Source of the DNA: Massilia sp. Root351
GTDB lineage: Bacteria > Pseudomonadota > Gammaproteobacteria > Burkholderiales > Burkholderiaceae_D
Direction of reading: 5' to 3'
Assembly (NCBI RefSeq): GCF_001425045.1
Contig: NZ_LMDJ01000001.1
Location: 311,859 to 375,858, forward strand
Length of the DNA: 64,000 bases
Shown here: one piece after another, positions 54,243 through 63,491 of the stretch
How the letters are laid out: every line of letters begins with the position of its first letter
Position numbering within the stretch: position 1 is the stretch's first letter
Made by a program: the position numbers and the translations under genes
Notes under the pieces: generated by a model
Databases searched by the model: none
What the model was told of the DNA's origin: nothing
The model's input: the letters and a program-made list of their open reading frames with translations, nothing else

Positions 54243-56486
54243 ATGCAGTACGCCCGCCTGCTCAACCTGGTGCAGCGCGCGCTGGGCGCGCAGGACGACG
54301 CGGAAATGCGGCAGCGCCTGGCGGACCTGCGCGCCATCGGCGAAACCACGCTGGCCAACGGCTTGCTGGCCCTGCTGGTGGAGGGCGAGCGCGCCGACCC
54401 CGGCCCCGGTCCCGGCCTGCCGCCGCAGCGTGAGACGGAGGCGGACGCGCGCCACCGGCAGGAGCTCACCGAACAGATCCTGGACCAGCTGCCCATCCCC
54501 GTGTTCCTGAAGGACCGCGAAGGGCATTTCCTGCGCTTTAACAAGCGCTTCGAGGAATTCACGCAGCGCACGCGCGAAGAAATCCTGGGGCGCACCATCG
54601 AGCACTTCGCCTCCCCGCGCTGGGCCGAGGCCACGCGCGCCGAGGACAGCCTGGCCTGGCGCAGCGGCCGCATGGTGACCAGCGAGCGGCGCCTGATGAG
54701 CTTTGATCCGCCGCGCGACGTGCTGGTCAGCCGCAGCGTCATCAACAGCGGCGGGCGCAGCTATATGCTGGGCTACTTCATCGACATCAGCGAACAGCGC
54801 GCCGCGCGCGACGCCATGCAGCGCGCGGTGGAATCGGCCGAAACGGCCAGCCGCGCCAAGAGCGAGTTCCTGGCCAATATGAGCCACGAAGTGCGCACGC
54901 CGATGAACGGCATTCTCGGCATGACGGAACTGGTGCTCGAATCGGACCTCACGCCCGAGCAGCGCGCCGACATCGGCCTGGTGAAGGCCTCGGCCGACGC
55001 CTTGCTGGCCATCGTCAACGACATCCTGGACTTCTCCAAGATCGAGGCCGGCAAGCTCGACCTGGAGGACGTGCCGTTCGACCTGCGCCAGATGGTGGAG
55101 GACAGCGTGCGCGTGATGGCGCTGCGCGCGCGGCAGAAAGGGCTGGCGCTGCGCTGCGAACTGCCGGCCTCCCTGCCGCGCAACGTGAAGGGCGACCCGG
55201 GGCGGCTGCGGCAGGTGCTGATCAACCTGATCGGCAACGCCATCAAGTTCACCGGCCAGGGCGGCGTCACGGTGGCGGTGGCGCTGGGGCGCGAGGACGA
55301 CGAGCGCTGCGACGTCACGTTTTCGGTGCGCGACACCGGCATCGGCATCCCGCTGGAAAAGCAGAAGCTGATCTTCGAGGCGTTCGCGCAGGTGGACGGC
55401 TCCACCACGCGCGAATACGGCGGCACCGGGCTGGGGCTGACCATCTGCCGCCGGCTGGTGATCCTGATGCAGGGGCAGATCGGCGTGGCCAGCGAGCCGG
55501 GGGCGGGCAGCACCTTCAGCTTCACGGTGCCGCTGCGGCACACCGGCCTGGCCGTGGCCGCGCCGCTGCCCGCGCTGCAGCCGCCTGCCGCGCGCGGGCT
55601 GGTGCTGGCGGAGGGCGATGTGGCGGCCGCGTCGCCGGGCCCGGCGACGCCGCGCCACGCCGACATGCGCAGCGGCCAGGACCGCCGCCGCGATCCGGCC
55701 GCCGCCGGCAGTCCCGGGGCGCCGGCCGAGGCGCGCGCCGGCAGCCTGCGCGTGCTGCTGGCGGAGGACAACCCGGTCAACCAGCGCCTGGCGCTGCGCC
55801 TGCTGGAAAAACTGGGCCACCGCGCCACGCTGGTCGACAGCGGCGTCGCGGCGCTGGAATACGCCACCAGCGTGCGCTATGACGCCGTGCTGATGGACGT
55901 GCAGATGCCCGGTCTGGATGGCCTGGCGGCCACGCGCCACATCCGCCTCTGGGAGCAGGGCAGAGATCAAGGCGCAGGGCAGGGCGGCGCACCCGGCGCG
56001 GCGGCGGCGCGGCGGCTGCCCATCATCGCCATGACCGCGCGCGCCATGGCCGGCGACCGCGAGCGCTGCCTGGAAGCGGGCATGGACGGCTACCTGTCCA
56101 AGCCCATCAGCCTGGCGCGCCTGCGGGACGCCCTGGCCGGCTGCGCGGCGCCCGCCCTGGCCCGGCGGGAGGCGGACGGTGCTCCCGGCGGCCTGCCGGT
56201 GCTGGACTGGCAGGCCGCACTGCAGCGGCTCGATGGCGACCAGGACTTGCTGCGCGAACTGGCCGCGCTGTTCCTGCTGGACGGCCCGCAGCTCTGGCGC
56301 GAAGTGGCGGACGCGCAGGCCGCGCAGGACAGGGAGCGCGCCGCGCGCGCCGTGCACAACCTCAAAGGCGTGCTGATGAACTTCGGCGCCGCGCGCGCCA
56401 TCGCCGCCGCCGACAGCGCCAGCATCCCCGCCATGGAAGCGGCGCTGCAGCAGCTCTACTCAGCCCTCGGCGACGCCCTGGCTTGA
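54243..56486 (+). CDS. PAS-containing hybrid sensor kinase with receiver and Hpt domains
   Basis: The 747-residue protein has a short N-terminal region, a PAS domain (about 75-190), a HisKA domain with His215 in ANMSHEVRTPMNG, an ATPase domain (DTGIGIP, GTGLGL), a receiver with Asp552 in LMDVQMPGLDG, and a C-terminal Hpt with His705 in AVHNLKG. No membrane span is evident, so it senses an internal signal. The phosphorelay chain His-Asp-His probably ends on the HD-GYP regulator beside it. Its 3' end overlaps the convergent cfa by 31 bases. Confidence 0.92.
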   Translation: MQYARLLNLVQRALGAQDDAEMRQRLADLRAIGETTLANGLLALLVEGERADPGPGPGLPPQRETEADARHRQELTEQILDQLPIPVFLKDREGHFLRFNKRFEEFTQRTREEILGRTIEHFASPRWAEATRAEDSLAWRSGRMVTSERRLMSFDPPRDVLVSRSVINSGGRSYMLGYFIDISEQRAARDAMQRAVESAETASRAKSEFLANMSHEVRTPMNGILGMTELVLESDLTPEQRADIGLVKASADALLAIVNDILDFSKIEAGKLDLEDVPFDLRQMVEDSVRVMALRARQKGLALRCELPASLPRNVKGDPGRLRQVLINLIGNAIKFTGQGGVTVAVALGREDDERCDVTFSVRDTGIGIPLEKQKLIFEAFAQVDGSTTREYGGTGLGLTICRRLVILMQGQIGVASEPGAGSTFSFTVPLRHTGLAVAAPLPALQPPAARGLVLAEGDVAAASPGPATPRHADMRSGQDRRRDPAAAGSPGAPAEARAGSLRVLLAEDNPVNQRLALRLLEKLGHRATLVDSGVAALEYATSVRYDAVLMDVQMPGLDGLAATRHIRLWEQGRDQGAGQGGAPGAAAARRLPIIAMTARAMAGDRERCLEAGMDGYLSKPISLARLRDALAGCAAPALARREADGAPGGLPVLDWQAALQRLDGDQDLLRELAALFLLDGPQLWREVADAQAAQDRERAARAVHNLKGVLMNFGAARAIAAADSASIPAMEAALQQLYSALGDALA

Positions 56487-57697
56487 GATGCCCCGGCCTG
56501 GTACATATAGCCGCGCGACCAGGGCAGCACGCGCGGATTGCGCCCGGCCTTGCCGCACACGATCTGGTACAAGCTGAGCAGATCCTGTTCGAAGCCGTAC
56601 ACGCAGCCCGCCAGATACACATGCCAGATGCGGAAGCGCTTCTCGCCGGCCAGCGTCCTGATGCGCTCCGCGTTGGCCTCGAAATTGTCGGTCCAGATCG
56701 AACAGGTGCGCGCGTAGTGGCGGCGCAGGTTCTCCACGTCGTACGCCTCCAGCCCGCCTTGCTGCATGGCCTTGAGCACCTGCCCGAGGTGCACCAGCTC
56801 CCCGTGCGGGAACACATACTTGTCGATGAATTCGCCGCCGCCGTATGGCGTCTCGCCGCCCTCCGCGTCGGTGCTGGTGATGCCATGGTTCATGGCCACG
56901 CCGTCCTCCGCCAGCAGGGCATTGATGGCGCTGAAATAGGCCGGCAAATACTTCAGGCCCACGTGCTCGAACATGCCCACGCTGGTGATGCGGTCGAAGC
57001 TGCCGCGCACGTCGCGGTAATCCTGCAGGCGGATTTCCACCAGCTGTTCCAGCCCCGCCTCGCGCACCCGCTCGCGCGCCAGCTCGAACTGGTTCTGCGA
57101 CAGCGTGATGCCGACGCAGCGCGCACCGTGGCGCTGCGCCGCGCGTATCACCAGCGCGCCCCAGCCGCAGCCGATGTCGAGCAGCGTCTGCCCCGGCTGC
57201 AGCCGGATCTTGGCCAGGATATGGTCGATTTTCTTGATCTGCGCGGCCGCCAGGTCCTCGTCGCCGCGCTCGAAGTAGGCGCAGGAATACACCATGGCCG
57301 GGTCCAGGAACTGCTGGTAGAACTCGTTGGAGACGTCGTAGTGGTAGCGGATCGCCTCGGCGTCCTTCTTGCGGTCATGCGTAAAATTGCGCGCGATGCG
57401 GGCGAAGCGCCCTTGCTCCTTGAGGGTGGAGCGCGCCAGCGCGTTCACCACGGCGATCATGTCGCGCGCCGCGCCGCGCACCTCGATCAGGCCCTCCACG
57501 TAGGCCGAACCGAGGTTGGACAGGGACGGCGTGAGTAGGTAGCGCGCGGCGGATGCGCGCGGCAGGCGTATCGTCACGCGCGGCGGCTCAGGGGAAAAGT
57601 CGAACTGCTGGCCGTTCCACAGTTCTATGCGCAGCGGCATGGCGGTCTGGTGCTGCACCCCCGCCATCCAGGCGCTGAGTCGGTTTTGCGCGAACAC
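56456..57697 (-). CDS. cfa: Cyclopropane-fatty-acyl-phospholipid synthase
   Basis: The 413-residue protein has an N-terminal lipid-binding region and a SAM methyltransferase domain with LLDIGCGWGAL, SVGMFEHVG, and GGEFIDKYVFPHG, as in CFA synthases. It adds a methylene group from SAM to unsaturated phospholipid chains in the membrane. It is convergent with and overlaps the hybrid kinase gene by 31 bases. Confidence 0.94.
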   Translation of the reverse strand: MFAQNRLSAWMAGVQHQTAMPLRIELWNGQQFDFSPEPPRVTIRLPRASAARYLLTPSLSNLGSAYVEGLIEVRGAARDMIAVVNALARSTLKEQGRFARIARNFTHDRKKDAEAIRYHYDVSNEFYQQFLDPAMVYSCAYFERGDEDLAAAQIKKIDHILAKIRLQPGQTLLDIGCGWGALVIRAAQRHGARCVGITLSQNQFELARERVREAGLEQLVEIRLQDYRDVRGSFDRITSVGMFEHVGLKYLPAYFSAINALLAEDGVAMNHGITSTDAEGGETPYGGGEFIDKYVFPHGELVHLGQVLKAMQQGGLEAYDVENLRRHYARTCSIWTDNFEANAERIRTLAGEKRFRIWHVYLAGCVYGFEQDLLSLYQIVCGKAGRNPRVLPWSRGYMYQAGASQARASPRAE

Positions 57698-57715
57698 GGT
57701 TGCCTCCCTAAAAAA

Positions 57716-58918
57716 TCAGGGCTGCAAGCGCTCCTTCTTCCAGCTGCCGTCCGCTTGCAGCGTAAACACGATGCGGTCATGGAAGCGCGAGCGGCGGCCC
57801 TGCCAGAATTCGACCCGCTCCGGCACCAGGCGGTAGCCGCCCCAGTGCGGCGGGCGCTGCGGCTGGCCGCCGCTGGCCGCTTCCACGGCCGCAAAATTCG
57901 CTTCCATCTCGGCCCGGCTGGCAATGCGTTCGCTCTGATGCGAGGCCACCGCCGCCAGCTGGCTCTTCACGGGACGGCTGTAGAAGTACGTATCGCTGTC
58001 CTCGGCCGAGGTCTTTTCCACGCGGCCCTCGATGCGCACCTGGCGTTCCAGCTCGCGCCAGAAAAACAGCAGGGCCGCATGCGGGTTCTGCGCTAACTGC
58101 TGGCCTTTCTGGCTCTCGTAATTGGTGTACCACGTGAAGCCGCGCGCGTCGTATTGCTTGATCAGCACGACGCGCGAGCTGGGCTTGCCGTCCGCGCCCA
58201 CGGTGGCCACGCTCATGGCGTTGGCCTCGAAAACTTCGGCCGTCATGGCTTCGTCGAACCACTTGGCGAACTGGTCCACCGGGTGGTCCAGCGTGTCGGC
58301 CTCGTCCAGGCTGGCGCGGCCGTAATCGAGCCGCAAGTCGGCGATGTCGACGCCGGCGGCGGTGGCTGGGGCCGGCGCCGCTGCCGGCGCGATGCCCCGC
58401 CGCGCCTGCATGGCATCGCCCAGTTGCTGCATCTGCACCGGGCTGAAGATGCGCTTGGCCATCGGCGCGATGTGCTGTTCTTCCTGCTCCATGTGGGCCG
58501 TGTAGTCGGCGACGAATTTCTCCACCGCTGGAGCGGACAGGGCGGTATCTGTCCCTGTGGCAATTTTGTCAAGTTGTGCTTTAATTATAAGCCAATCCCC
58601 ATCCATTTGCTGGTGCTGCGCAAGGAGGCGCGGCATCATGTCGCGCAGCACGGCGGCATCGTCGCCGCGCGCGGTGGCGTCCAGCATGGGCAGCAGGTTG
58701 CGCTCCTCGTCCTCGTGGTGCAAATGGGCCGCGTTGCTGAAATATTTCAGCACCGCCTGCGCCGCCTGGCGCGCCTGCTGGTCGGCGCCGTGCTGCGGCA
58801 GGTGGGCCAGCAGCTTGCGCAGGGTGGCGAGCTGCTGGCGGATGCGGTCGTGGCAGTGTTTCAGGACGGCGATGGGCTGGCTGAAGTCGGGCGCCGTGTC
58901 GATCAGGGAATTGCTCAT
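57716..58918 (-). CDS. Hemerythrin (HHE) domain fused to pyridoxamine 5'-phosphate oxidase
   Basis: One continuous 400-residue frame joins two domains. Residues about 12-160 are a four-helix hemerythrin fold with ligand candidates H21/H23, H67-H68 with E71-E72 (HLHHEDEE), H102 and H142-x3-E146 with H149 (HMEQEEQHI). A Pro/Ala linker (177-189) follows. Residues 190-400 form a complete PdxH with RVVLIK and YTNYESQKG (FMN site), WYTNYES, and the closing [13 protein letters not shown] substrate site. PdxH makes pyridoxal phosphate using O2 and releases H2O2. The hemerythrin half could bind or sense O2 or iron next to this oxidase. No stop or start separates the domains. Confidence 0.93.
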   Translation of the reverse strand: MSNSLIDTAPDFSQPIAVLKHCHDRIRQQLATLRKLLAHLPQHGADQQARQAAQAVLKYFSNAAHLHHEDEERNLLPMLDATARGDDAAVLRDMMPRLLAQHQQMDGDWLIIKAQLDKIATGTDTALSAPAVEKFVADYTAHMEQEEQHIAPMAKRIFSPVQMQQLGDAMQARRGIAPAAAPAPATAAGVDIADLRLDYGRASLDEADTLDHPVDQFAKWFDEAMTAEVFEANAMSVATVGADGKPSSRVVLIKQYDARGFTWYTNYESQKGQQLAQNPHAALLFFWRELERQVRIEGRVEKTSAEDSDTYFYSRPVKSQLAAVASHQSERIASRAEMEANFAAVEAASGGQPQRPPHWGGYRLVPERVEFWQGRRSRFHDRIVFTLQADGSWKKERLQP

Positions 58919-58999
58919 GGAGGGGCTCGTCGGTTTGGCTATGGATAGTCAGCCATTCTAGAATAAATCCTTGCCGCCCGCGTCCGTTAGAATGACGGG

Positions 59000-59833
59000 A
59001 TGACCGACCTAATTTCCCCCCCCAACCCCGAAGTGGACTACGAGCGCCGCTTCGGCGGCGTTGGCCGCCTGTACGGCCAGCCCGCGCTGGAACGCTTCCG
59101 CAACGCCCACGTCTGCGTGATCGGCGTCGGCGGCGTCGGCTCCTGGATCGTCGAGGCGCTGGCCCGCAGCGCCATCGGGCGCCTGACCCTGATCGACCTC
59201 GACAACGTGGCCGAATCGAACATCAACCGCCAGATCCAGGCCCTGACCGGCACGCTCGGCCAGGCCAAGATCCACGCGCTGGCCGAGCGCATCGCGCAGA
59301 TCAACCCCTACTGCGACGTGACGCAGATCGAGGACTTCATCGAGCCGGACAACCTGGAGCAGATGGTCGGCGTGGGCCGCTACGACTACGTGGTTGACGC
59401 CATCGACAGCGCCAAGGCCAAGACCGCGCTGGTGGCCCACTGCCACCGCCACAAGATCCCGCTGATCGTGATCGGCAGCGCCGGCGGCAAGACCGACCCG
59501 GCCAAGATCGAAGTGCGCGACCTGTCCAAGACCGAGCAGGAGCCGCTGCTCAAGAAAGTGCGGCGCCGGCTGCGCAGCAACTACGGCTTCCCGCCGGGCA
59601 TGAAGAACAAGTACAACATCGACGCCGTGTTCTCGATGGAGCCGCTGCAGGCGCCCAACACCGGCGAAGCGTGCTCGATCGACGGCGACGAGCGGGCGGT
59701 CACCGGCCTGAACTGCGCCGGCTACGGCTCCGCGATGGTGGTCACCGCCACCTTCGGCATGGTCGCCGCCGGCCACGTCCTGAACAAGCTCGCCGCCCAG
59801 GTCACCCCGCCCCCCGCCCCGGCTGCAGCCTGA
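59000..59833 (+). CDS. tcdA: tRNA cyclic N6-threonylcarbamoyladenosine synthase
   Basis: The 277-residue E1-like protein has VCVIGVGGVGSWIVEALARS (ATP site), LIDLDNVAESNINRQ, and VVDAIDSAKAKTAL, fitting TcdA (CsdL). It dehydrates t6A in tRNA to the cyclic form using ATP. TAGAAT at 58988-58993 is very close to the start and could be a -10 box for a nearly leaderless message. The t6A pathway gene Sua5 is 14 kb upstream. Confidence 0.93.
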   Translation: MTDLISPPNPEVDYERRFGGVGRLYGQPALERFRNAHVCVIGVGGVGSWIVEALARSAIGRLTLIDLDNVAESNINRQIQALTGTLGQAKIHALAERIAQINPYCDVTQIEDFIEPDNLEQMVGVGRYDYVVDAIDSAKAKTALVAHCHRHKIPLIVIGSAGGKTDPAKIEVRDLSKTEQEPLLKKVRRRLRSNYGFPPGMKNKYNIDAVFSMEPLQAPNTGEACSIDGDERAVTGLNCAGYGSAMVVTATFGMVAAGHVLNKLAAQVTPPPAPAAA

Positions 59834-59845
59834 ACCAACATCCCC

Positions 59846-59895
59846 CAGCCCAGCCTAGCCCAGCCTAACCTAGCCCAGCCCAGCCCAGCCCAGCC
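59846..59895. repeat. Pentanucleotide (CAGCC/TAGCC)n microsatellite
   Basis: Ten back-to-back 5-mers, mostly CAGCC with TAGCC and one TAACC variant, lie 12 bases after the tcdA stop. They are non-coding. Confidence 0.9.
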
Positions 59896-59920
59896 AGGCA
59901 AAGCCCAGCCAAGCAGCCTG

Positions 59921-59975
59921 AGCCGCATTTACCCCCACTTCGGGGTCAGACCCCGAAGTGGGGGTAAATGCGGCT
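59921..59975. repeat. Perfect palindrome with 27-bp arms
   Basis: A 27-base arm (59921-59947, starting AGCCGCATTTACCCCC) is matched exactly by its reverse complement at 59949-59975, with one A between. The centre reads GGGGTCAGACCCC. It lies between the converging ends of tcdA and thpR and could act as a bidirectional terminator or be a mobile palindromic repeat. No T run is present. Confidence 0.95.
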
Positions 59976-59992
59976 GAGCTCGCTTGCGTAAG

Positions 59993-60541
59993 TTATTGAT
60001 TTACTTGAGCATGTTTTGCGGCAATGGCCATGTAGCTGCCGTTGGGGAAGGATTCGACCAGCGCCACGCCGGTGGCGTGCCACGGCACCGGTTCGAATTG
60101 CGCGTCCGGCGGGGCGCTTTTTGCTTCGCGCGCCAGCGTGATGTGGGGTTTGAAGTCGCCGTGCGTGGCGGCGGTAAAGCCGGCCGCTTCCAGCCGCCCC
60201 ATCAGGTCGGCCTGCAGCGCGGACAGCGCCGGCGGCGGCGCCGACATGCCGGCCCAGGCAATCCGCGGACGCTGGAAGTAGCCCAGCATGTCCACCCGCA
60301 GCCGCAGCTCCGGCACCGCCAGCCCGTCCAGTATCGACAGCAGCGGCGCCATCGCCGCGGCCGGCTGTTGCCCCAGGAACGCCAGCGTCAGGTGCAGCTT
60401 GGCCGGGGCGATGGCCCGTCCCGGCGCCAGCGGCTGCAGCCGCGCCAGCGCGGCGCGCGTGTCCTCATCCGGCCACAACGCGAAAAAAAGCTTGTGGCCG
60501 GTCTGTTGAATAATTGCATCGGATGGCTGATTTGTTATCAT
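59993..60541 (-). CDS. thpR: RNA 2',3'-cyclic phosphodiesterase
   Basis: The 182-residue protein has the two HxTx motifs of the 2H phosphoesterases, HLTLAFLG and HITLARE, and FFALWPDEDTRAAL near the start. ThpR/LigT opens 2',3'-cyclic RNA ends. I chose the ATG at 60541 over a TTG at 60562. It is divergent from the FKBP gene. Confidence 0.92.
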   Translation of the reverse strand: MITNQPSDAIIQQTGHKLFFALWPDEDTRAALARLQPLAPGRAIAPAKLHLTLAFLGQQPAAAMAPLLSILDGLAVPELRLRVDMLGYFQRPRIAWAGMSAPPPALSALQADLMGRLEAAGFTAATHGDFKPHITLAREAKSAPPDAQFEPVPWHATGVALVESFPNGSYMAIAAKHAQVNQ

Positions 60542-60576
60542 GTGCGTCGCTTGAAACCTCAACGAAAGAATACATT

Positions 60577-61074
60577 ATGGCCCGTCGTTCTGTTTTGTTC
60601 GCATTCCTGCTTGCCAGCATCGCCACCGCCACCCTGGCGCAGGCCGCCGGCCAAGCGCCCGCCACCGCTGCCGCCGCTGATGCGCCCGCGCCGGCGCCGG
60701 TCGTGGTCGGCTCGGCCCAGCCCGGCCCAGCCGCCGATTCGCTGATCGTCAACGACGTCAAAGTCGGCGCCGGCAAGGAAGCCACCGCCGGCCACCTGGT
60801 GCGCGTCAACTACACGGGCTGGCTGTACCGCCCGCTGGCCAAGAACCAGCGCGGCAAGAAGTTCGACAGTTCCATCGGCCGCGAGCCGCTCGAGTTTACG
60901 CTGGGCAAGGGCCAGGTCATCAAGGGCTGGGACCAGGGCGTGCAGGGCATGAAGGTGGGCGGCAAGCGCATCCTCATCATCCCGGCGGAACTGGCTTACG
61001 GCCCGCGTTCGGCCGGCGAGATTCCGCCGAACTCGGCACTGACCTTTGAAGTGGAACTGCTGGACGTGAAATAA
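60577..61074 (+). CDS. FKBP-type peptidyl-prolyl cis-trans isomerase
   Basis: The 165-residue protein has a signal peptide (MARRSVLFAFLLASIATATLA), then a single FKBP domain with VRVNYTGWLY, KFDSSIGREPLEFTLGKGQVIKGWDQG and PAELAYGP. It helps proteins fold in the periplasm. The start at 60577 gives a clean signal peptide. Confidence 0.94.
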   Translation: MARRSVLFAFLLASIATATLAQAAGQAPATAAAADAPAPAPVVVGSAQPGPAADSLIVNDVKVGAGKEATAGHLVRVNYTGWLYRPLAKNQRGKKFDSSIGREPLEFTLGKGQVIKGWDQGVQGMKVGGKRILIIPAELAYGPRSAGEIPPNSALTFEVELLDVK

Positions 61075-61160
61075 GTCCTGCCAGGCCGCGCCCGGCGTGG
61101 TGCGCGGCCTCGAATTCGGCGTAGACTGAAGCTTCCAGCCACTCGAGCGGAGCCTACGCC

Positions 61161-62096
61161 ATGAATATTGCCAACGATGTCACTGAACTGATCGGCAACA
61201 CGCCGCTGGTTCGCATCAACCGGATGGCCGCCGGCGCACCGGCGCAAATCCTTGCCAAGCTAGAGTTTTACAGTCCCGCGCACAGCGTGAAAGACCGCAT
61301 CGGCCTGTCCATGATCCAGGCCGCCGAAGCGGCCGGCCAGATCCGCCCCGATTCCATCATCCTTGAGCCTACCAGCGGCAATACCGGCATTGCGCTGGCC
61401 ATGGTGTGCGCCGCGCGCGGCTACCGCTGCGCGCTGACCATGCCCGACACCATGAGCCGCGAACGCCGCATGCTGCTGCGCGCCTATGGCGCCGAGCTGA
61501 TACTGACGCCGGGCAGCGAGGGCATGCTGGGCGCGATCCGCCGCGCCGAGCAGCTGGCCGAGTCGGACCCGCGCTACCTGATCCTGCAGCAGTTCAACAA
61601 CCCGGCCAACCCGGAGGTGCACCGCCGCACCACCGCCGAGGAAATCTGGCGCGACACCGACGGCCGCGCCGACATCCTGGTGGCCGGCGTGGGCACCGGC
61701 GGCACCATCACCGGGGTGGGCGAAGTGATCAAGGCGCGCAAGCCGGAGTTCCAGTGCATTGCCGTGGAGCCGGACGCGTCGCCGGTGCTGTCGGGCGGCC
61801 CCAAGGGGGCGCACCCGATCCAGGGCATCGGCGCCGGCTTCGTGCCGGCCGTGCTGAACACCCAGGTGTACAAGGAAGTGATACGGGTGAAGAACGAGGA
61901 TGCCTTCGCCACCGCGCGGGCGGCGGCGTCGCAGGAAGGGCTGATGGTGGGCATTTCGTCGGGCGCGGCGCTGTGGGCCGCGATCCAGGTGGCGCAGCGG
62001 CCCGAGAACGCGGGCAAGCTGATCGTCACCATCATCCCGTCGTTCGGCGAGCGCTACCTGAGCACGGCGCTGTTCTCGGGACTGGCCGACCAGTAG
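61161..62096 (+). CDS. cysK: Cysteine synthase (O-acetylserine sulfhydrylase)
   Basis: The 311-residue PLP enzyme has [13 protein letters not shown], the lysine in [29 protein letters not shown], and [13 protein letters not shown]. It makes cysteine from O-acetylserine and sulfide. The C-terminal motif fits CysK slightly better than CysM, but the choice is not certain. It is convergent with the CDF gene. Confidence 0.93.
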   Translation: MNIANDVTELIGNTPLVRINRMAAGAPAQILAKLEFYSPAHSVKDRIGLSMIQAAEAAGQIRPDSIILEPTSGNTGIALAMVCAARGYRCALTMPDTMSRERRMLLRAYGAELILTPGSEGMLGAIRRAEQLAESDPRYLILQQFNNPANPEVHRRTTAEEIWRDTDGRADILVAGVGTGGTITGVGEVIKARKPEFQCIAVEPDASPVLSGGPKGAHPIQGIGAGFVPAVLNTQVYKEVIRVKNEDAFATARAAASQEGLMVGISSGAALWAAIQVAQRPENAGKLIVTIIPSFGERYLSTALFSGLADQ

Positions 62097-62109
62097 CGGC
62101 CGGCCGCGC

Positions 62110-63180
62110 TCAGGGCGCCTGCAGGCAGCAGGCGTGGTCGGTTGTGCCCATCTCCACCTGCAGCGTGCAGTGGTGCACCGCGAAGTCGGCCTTCAGGCGC
62201 GCGGCGATCTCGTCGAGCGCCTCGTCGCCGGGGTGCCCGCCCGGCATCACCAGGTGGGCGGTGAGCGCCGTTTCGGTGGTGCTCATGGCCCAGATGTGCA
62301 GGTCGTGCACCTCGTTCACGCCGGGCCGGGCGCGCAGGAAGCGCTCCACTTCGGGCGCGTCCACCGATTCCGGCACCGCCGCCAGCACCAGCTTCAGCGC
62401 TTCGCGCAGCAGCGCCCAGGTGCTCACCATGATGATGACCACGATGGCGATGCTGACCAGCGGGTCGAGCCAGGTCCAGCCGGTCCACAGCACGGCCAGG
62501 CCAGCCAGCAGCACGCCCAGCGAGATGGCGGCGTCGGCCGCCAGGTGCAGGTAGGCGCCGCGGATGTTGATGTCGTCCTTGGCGCCGGCCATGAACAGCC
62601 AGGCCGAGAAGCCGTTGACGGCGATGCCCACCGCCGCCACCACCGACACCGTCAGCCCGTGCACCGGGGTGGGGTTCATCAGCTGCTGCACCGCTTCCCA
62701 GGCGATGGCGCCGCAGGCGGCCATCAGCAGCATGGCGTTGAACAGCGCGGCCAGCATGGAGCTGCTGCGCAGGCCGTAGGTGTAGCGCTGGTTGGGCGCG
62801 CGCCTGGCCAGGATGGCGGCGCCCCAGGCCAGCATCAGGCCCAGCACGTCGGACAGGTTGTGGCCGGCGTCGGCCATCAGCGCAGTGGAGTTGGCGACGA
62901 AGCCGTAGCCGAATTCGATGGCGACAAAAACCGTGTTCAGCGCAATGGCGATGGCGAACGCGCGGCCCTGGCTGTTCGGGTCGCCATGGTGGTGGTGATG
63001 GCCGCCATGGCCGTGACCGTGGCCGTGATCATGGTCATGGTTGCGGCCGTGGTCATGCTGGTGTCCATGCTCATGGTCGTGCTCGTCATCGTGGGCATGT
63101 TGGTGGCCATGCTGGTGCTCGTGCGCGCGGCGGTGGCCGGCGCGCTGCGGTTCGTGCTGGTGGTCGTGGTCGTGTGGCAT
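62110..63180 (-). CDS. Cation diffusion facilitator (zinc/cobalt exporter) with His-rich N-terminus
   Basis: The 356-residue transporter has a 66-residue leader with 28 histidines, then six membrane spans with MADAGHNLSDVLGL and HLAADAAISLG (HxxxD metal sites), and a C-terminal cytosolic domain (HDLHIWAMST). It exports zinc or a similar ion using a proton gradient. The leader probably binds metal. It is 3 bases downstream of the ArsR regulator gene. Confidence 0.94.
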   Translation of the reverse strand: MPHDHDHQHEPQRAGHRRAHEHQHGHQHAHDDEHDHEHGHQHDHGRNHDHDHGHGHGHGGHHHHHGDPNSQGRAFAIAIALNTVFVAIEFGYGFVANSTALMADAGHNLSDVLGLMLAWGAAILARRAPNQRYTYGLRSSSMLAALFNAMLLMAACGAIAWEAVQQLMNPTPVHGLTVSVVAAVGIAVNGFSAWLFMAGAKDDINIRGAYLHLAADAAISLGVLLAGLAVLWTGWTWLDPLVSIAIVVIIMVSTWALLREALKLVLAAVPESVDAPEVERFLRARPGVNEVHDLHIWAMSTTETALTAHLVMPGGHPGDEALDEIAARLKADFAVHHCTLQVEMGTTDHACCLQAP

Positions 63181-63183
63181 GGC

Positions 63184-63486
63184 TTATCCGGGTTCGGCGA
63201 TATGCTCGAGCATATCGTGGAGCACGCCGCTGATGTGGGCATCGGCGGCGGCGTAGAAGACCTGCTTGCCCAGGCGCTCGGATTTGACGATGCGGGCGGC
63301 GCGCAGCAGGCGCAAATGGTGGCTGACGAGCGAACTGCTCAATTGCAGCGCGGCGGCGATGTCGCCCACGGCCACCGGCGCCGCCACGCAGGCGAGCACG
63401 ATGCGCAGCCGCGTCGGATCGCCCAGCAGGTGGAACAGGTCAGCCAGCTGGGCGATGGACGCGTCGGATTCGGGTGGGGTGCACAT
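63184..63486 (-). CDS. ArsR/SmtB family metal-responsive repressor
   Basis: The 100-residue repressor has a winged helix (LQLSSSLVSHHLRLLRAARIV) and a C-terminal helix whose D, H, H and E (in DAHISGVLHDMLEHIAE) have exactly the spacing of the SmtB alpha-5 zinc site. It probably releases DNA when zinc is high, turning on the CDF exporter that follows after 3 bases. The 12-2-12 operator at 63492 is directly upstream. Confidence 0.93.
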   Translation of the reverse strand: MCTPPESDASIAQLADLFHLLGDPTRLRIVLACVAAPVAVGDIAAALQLSSSLVSHHLRLLRAARIVKSERLGKQVFYAAADAHISGVLHDMLEHIAEPG

Positions 63487-63491
63487 AAGTC

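Noticed and set aside
53130..56357. A 1075-codon minus-strand open frame opposite the HD-GYP and hybrid kinase genes
   Set aside because: Its translation is low-complexity and shows no domain, while the plus strand encodes complete signalling proteins.
59846..59895. Repeats resembling a CRISPR array
   Set aside because: The units are contiguous 5-mers with no spacers, so this is a microsatellite.
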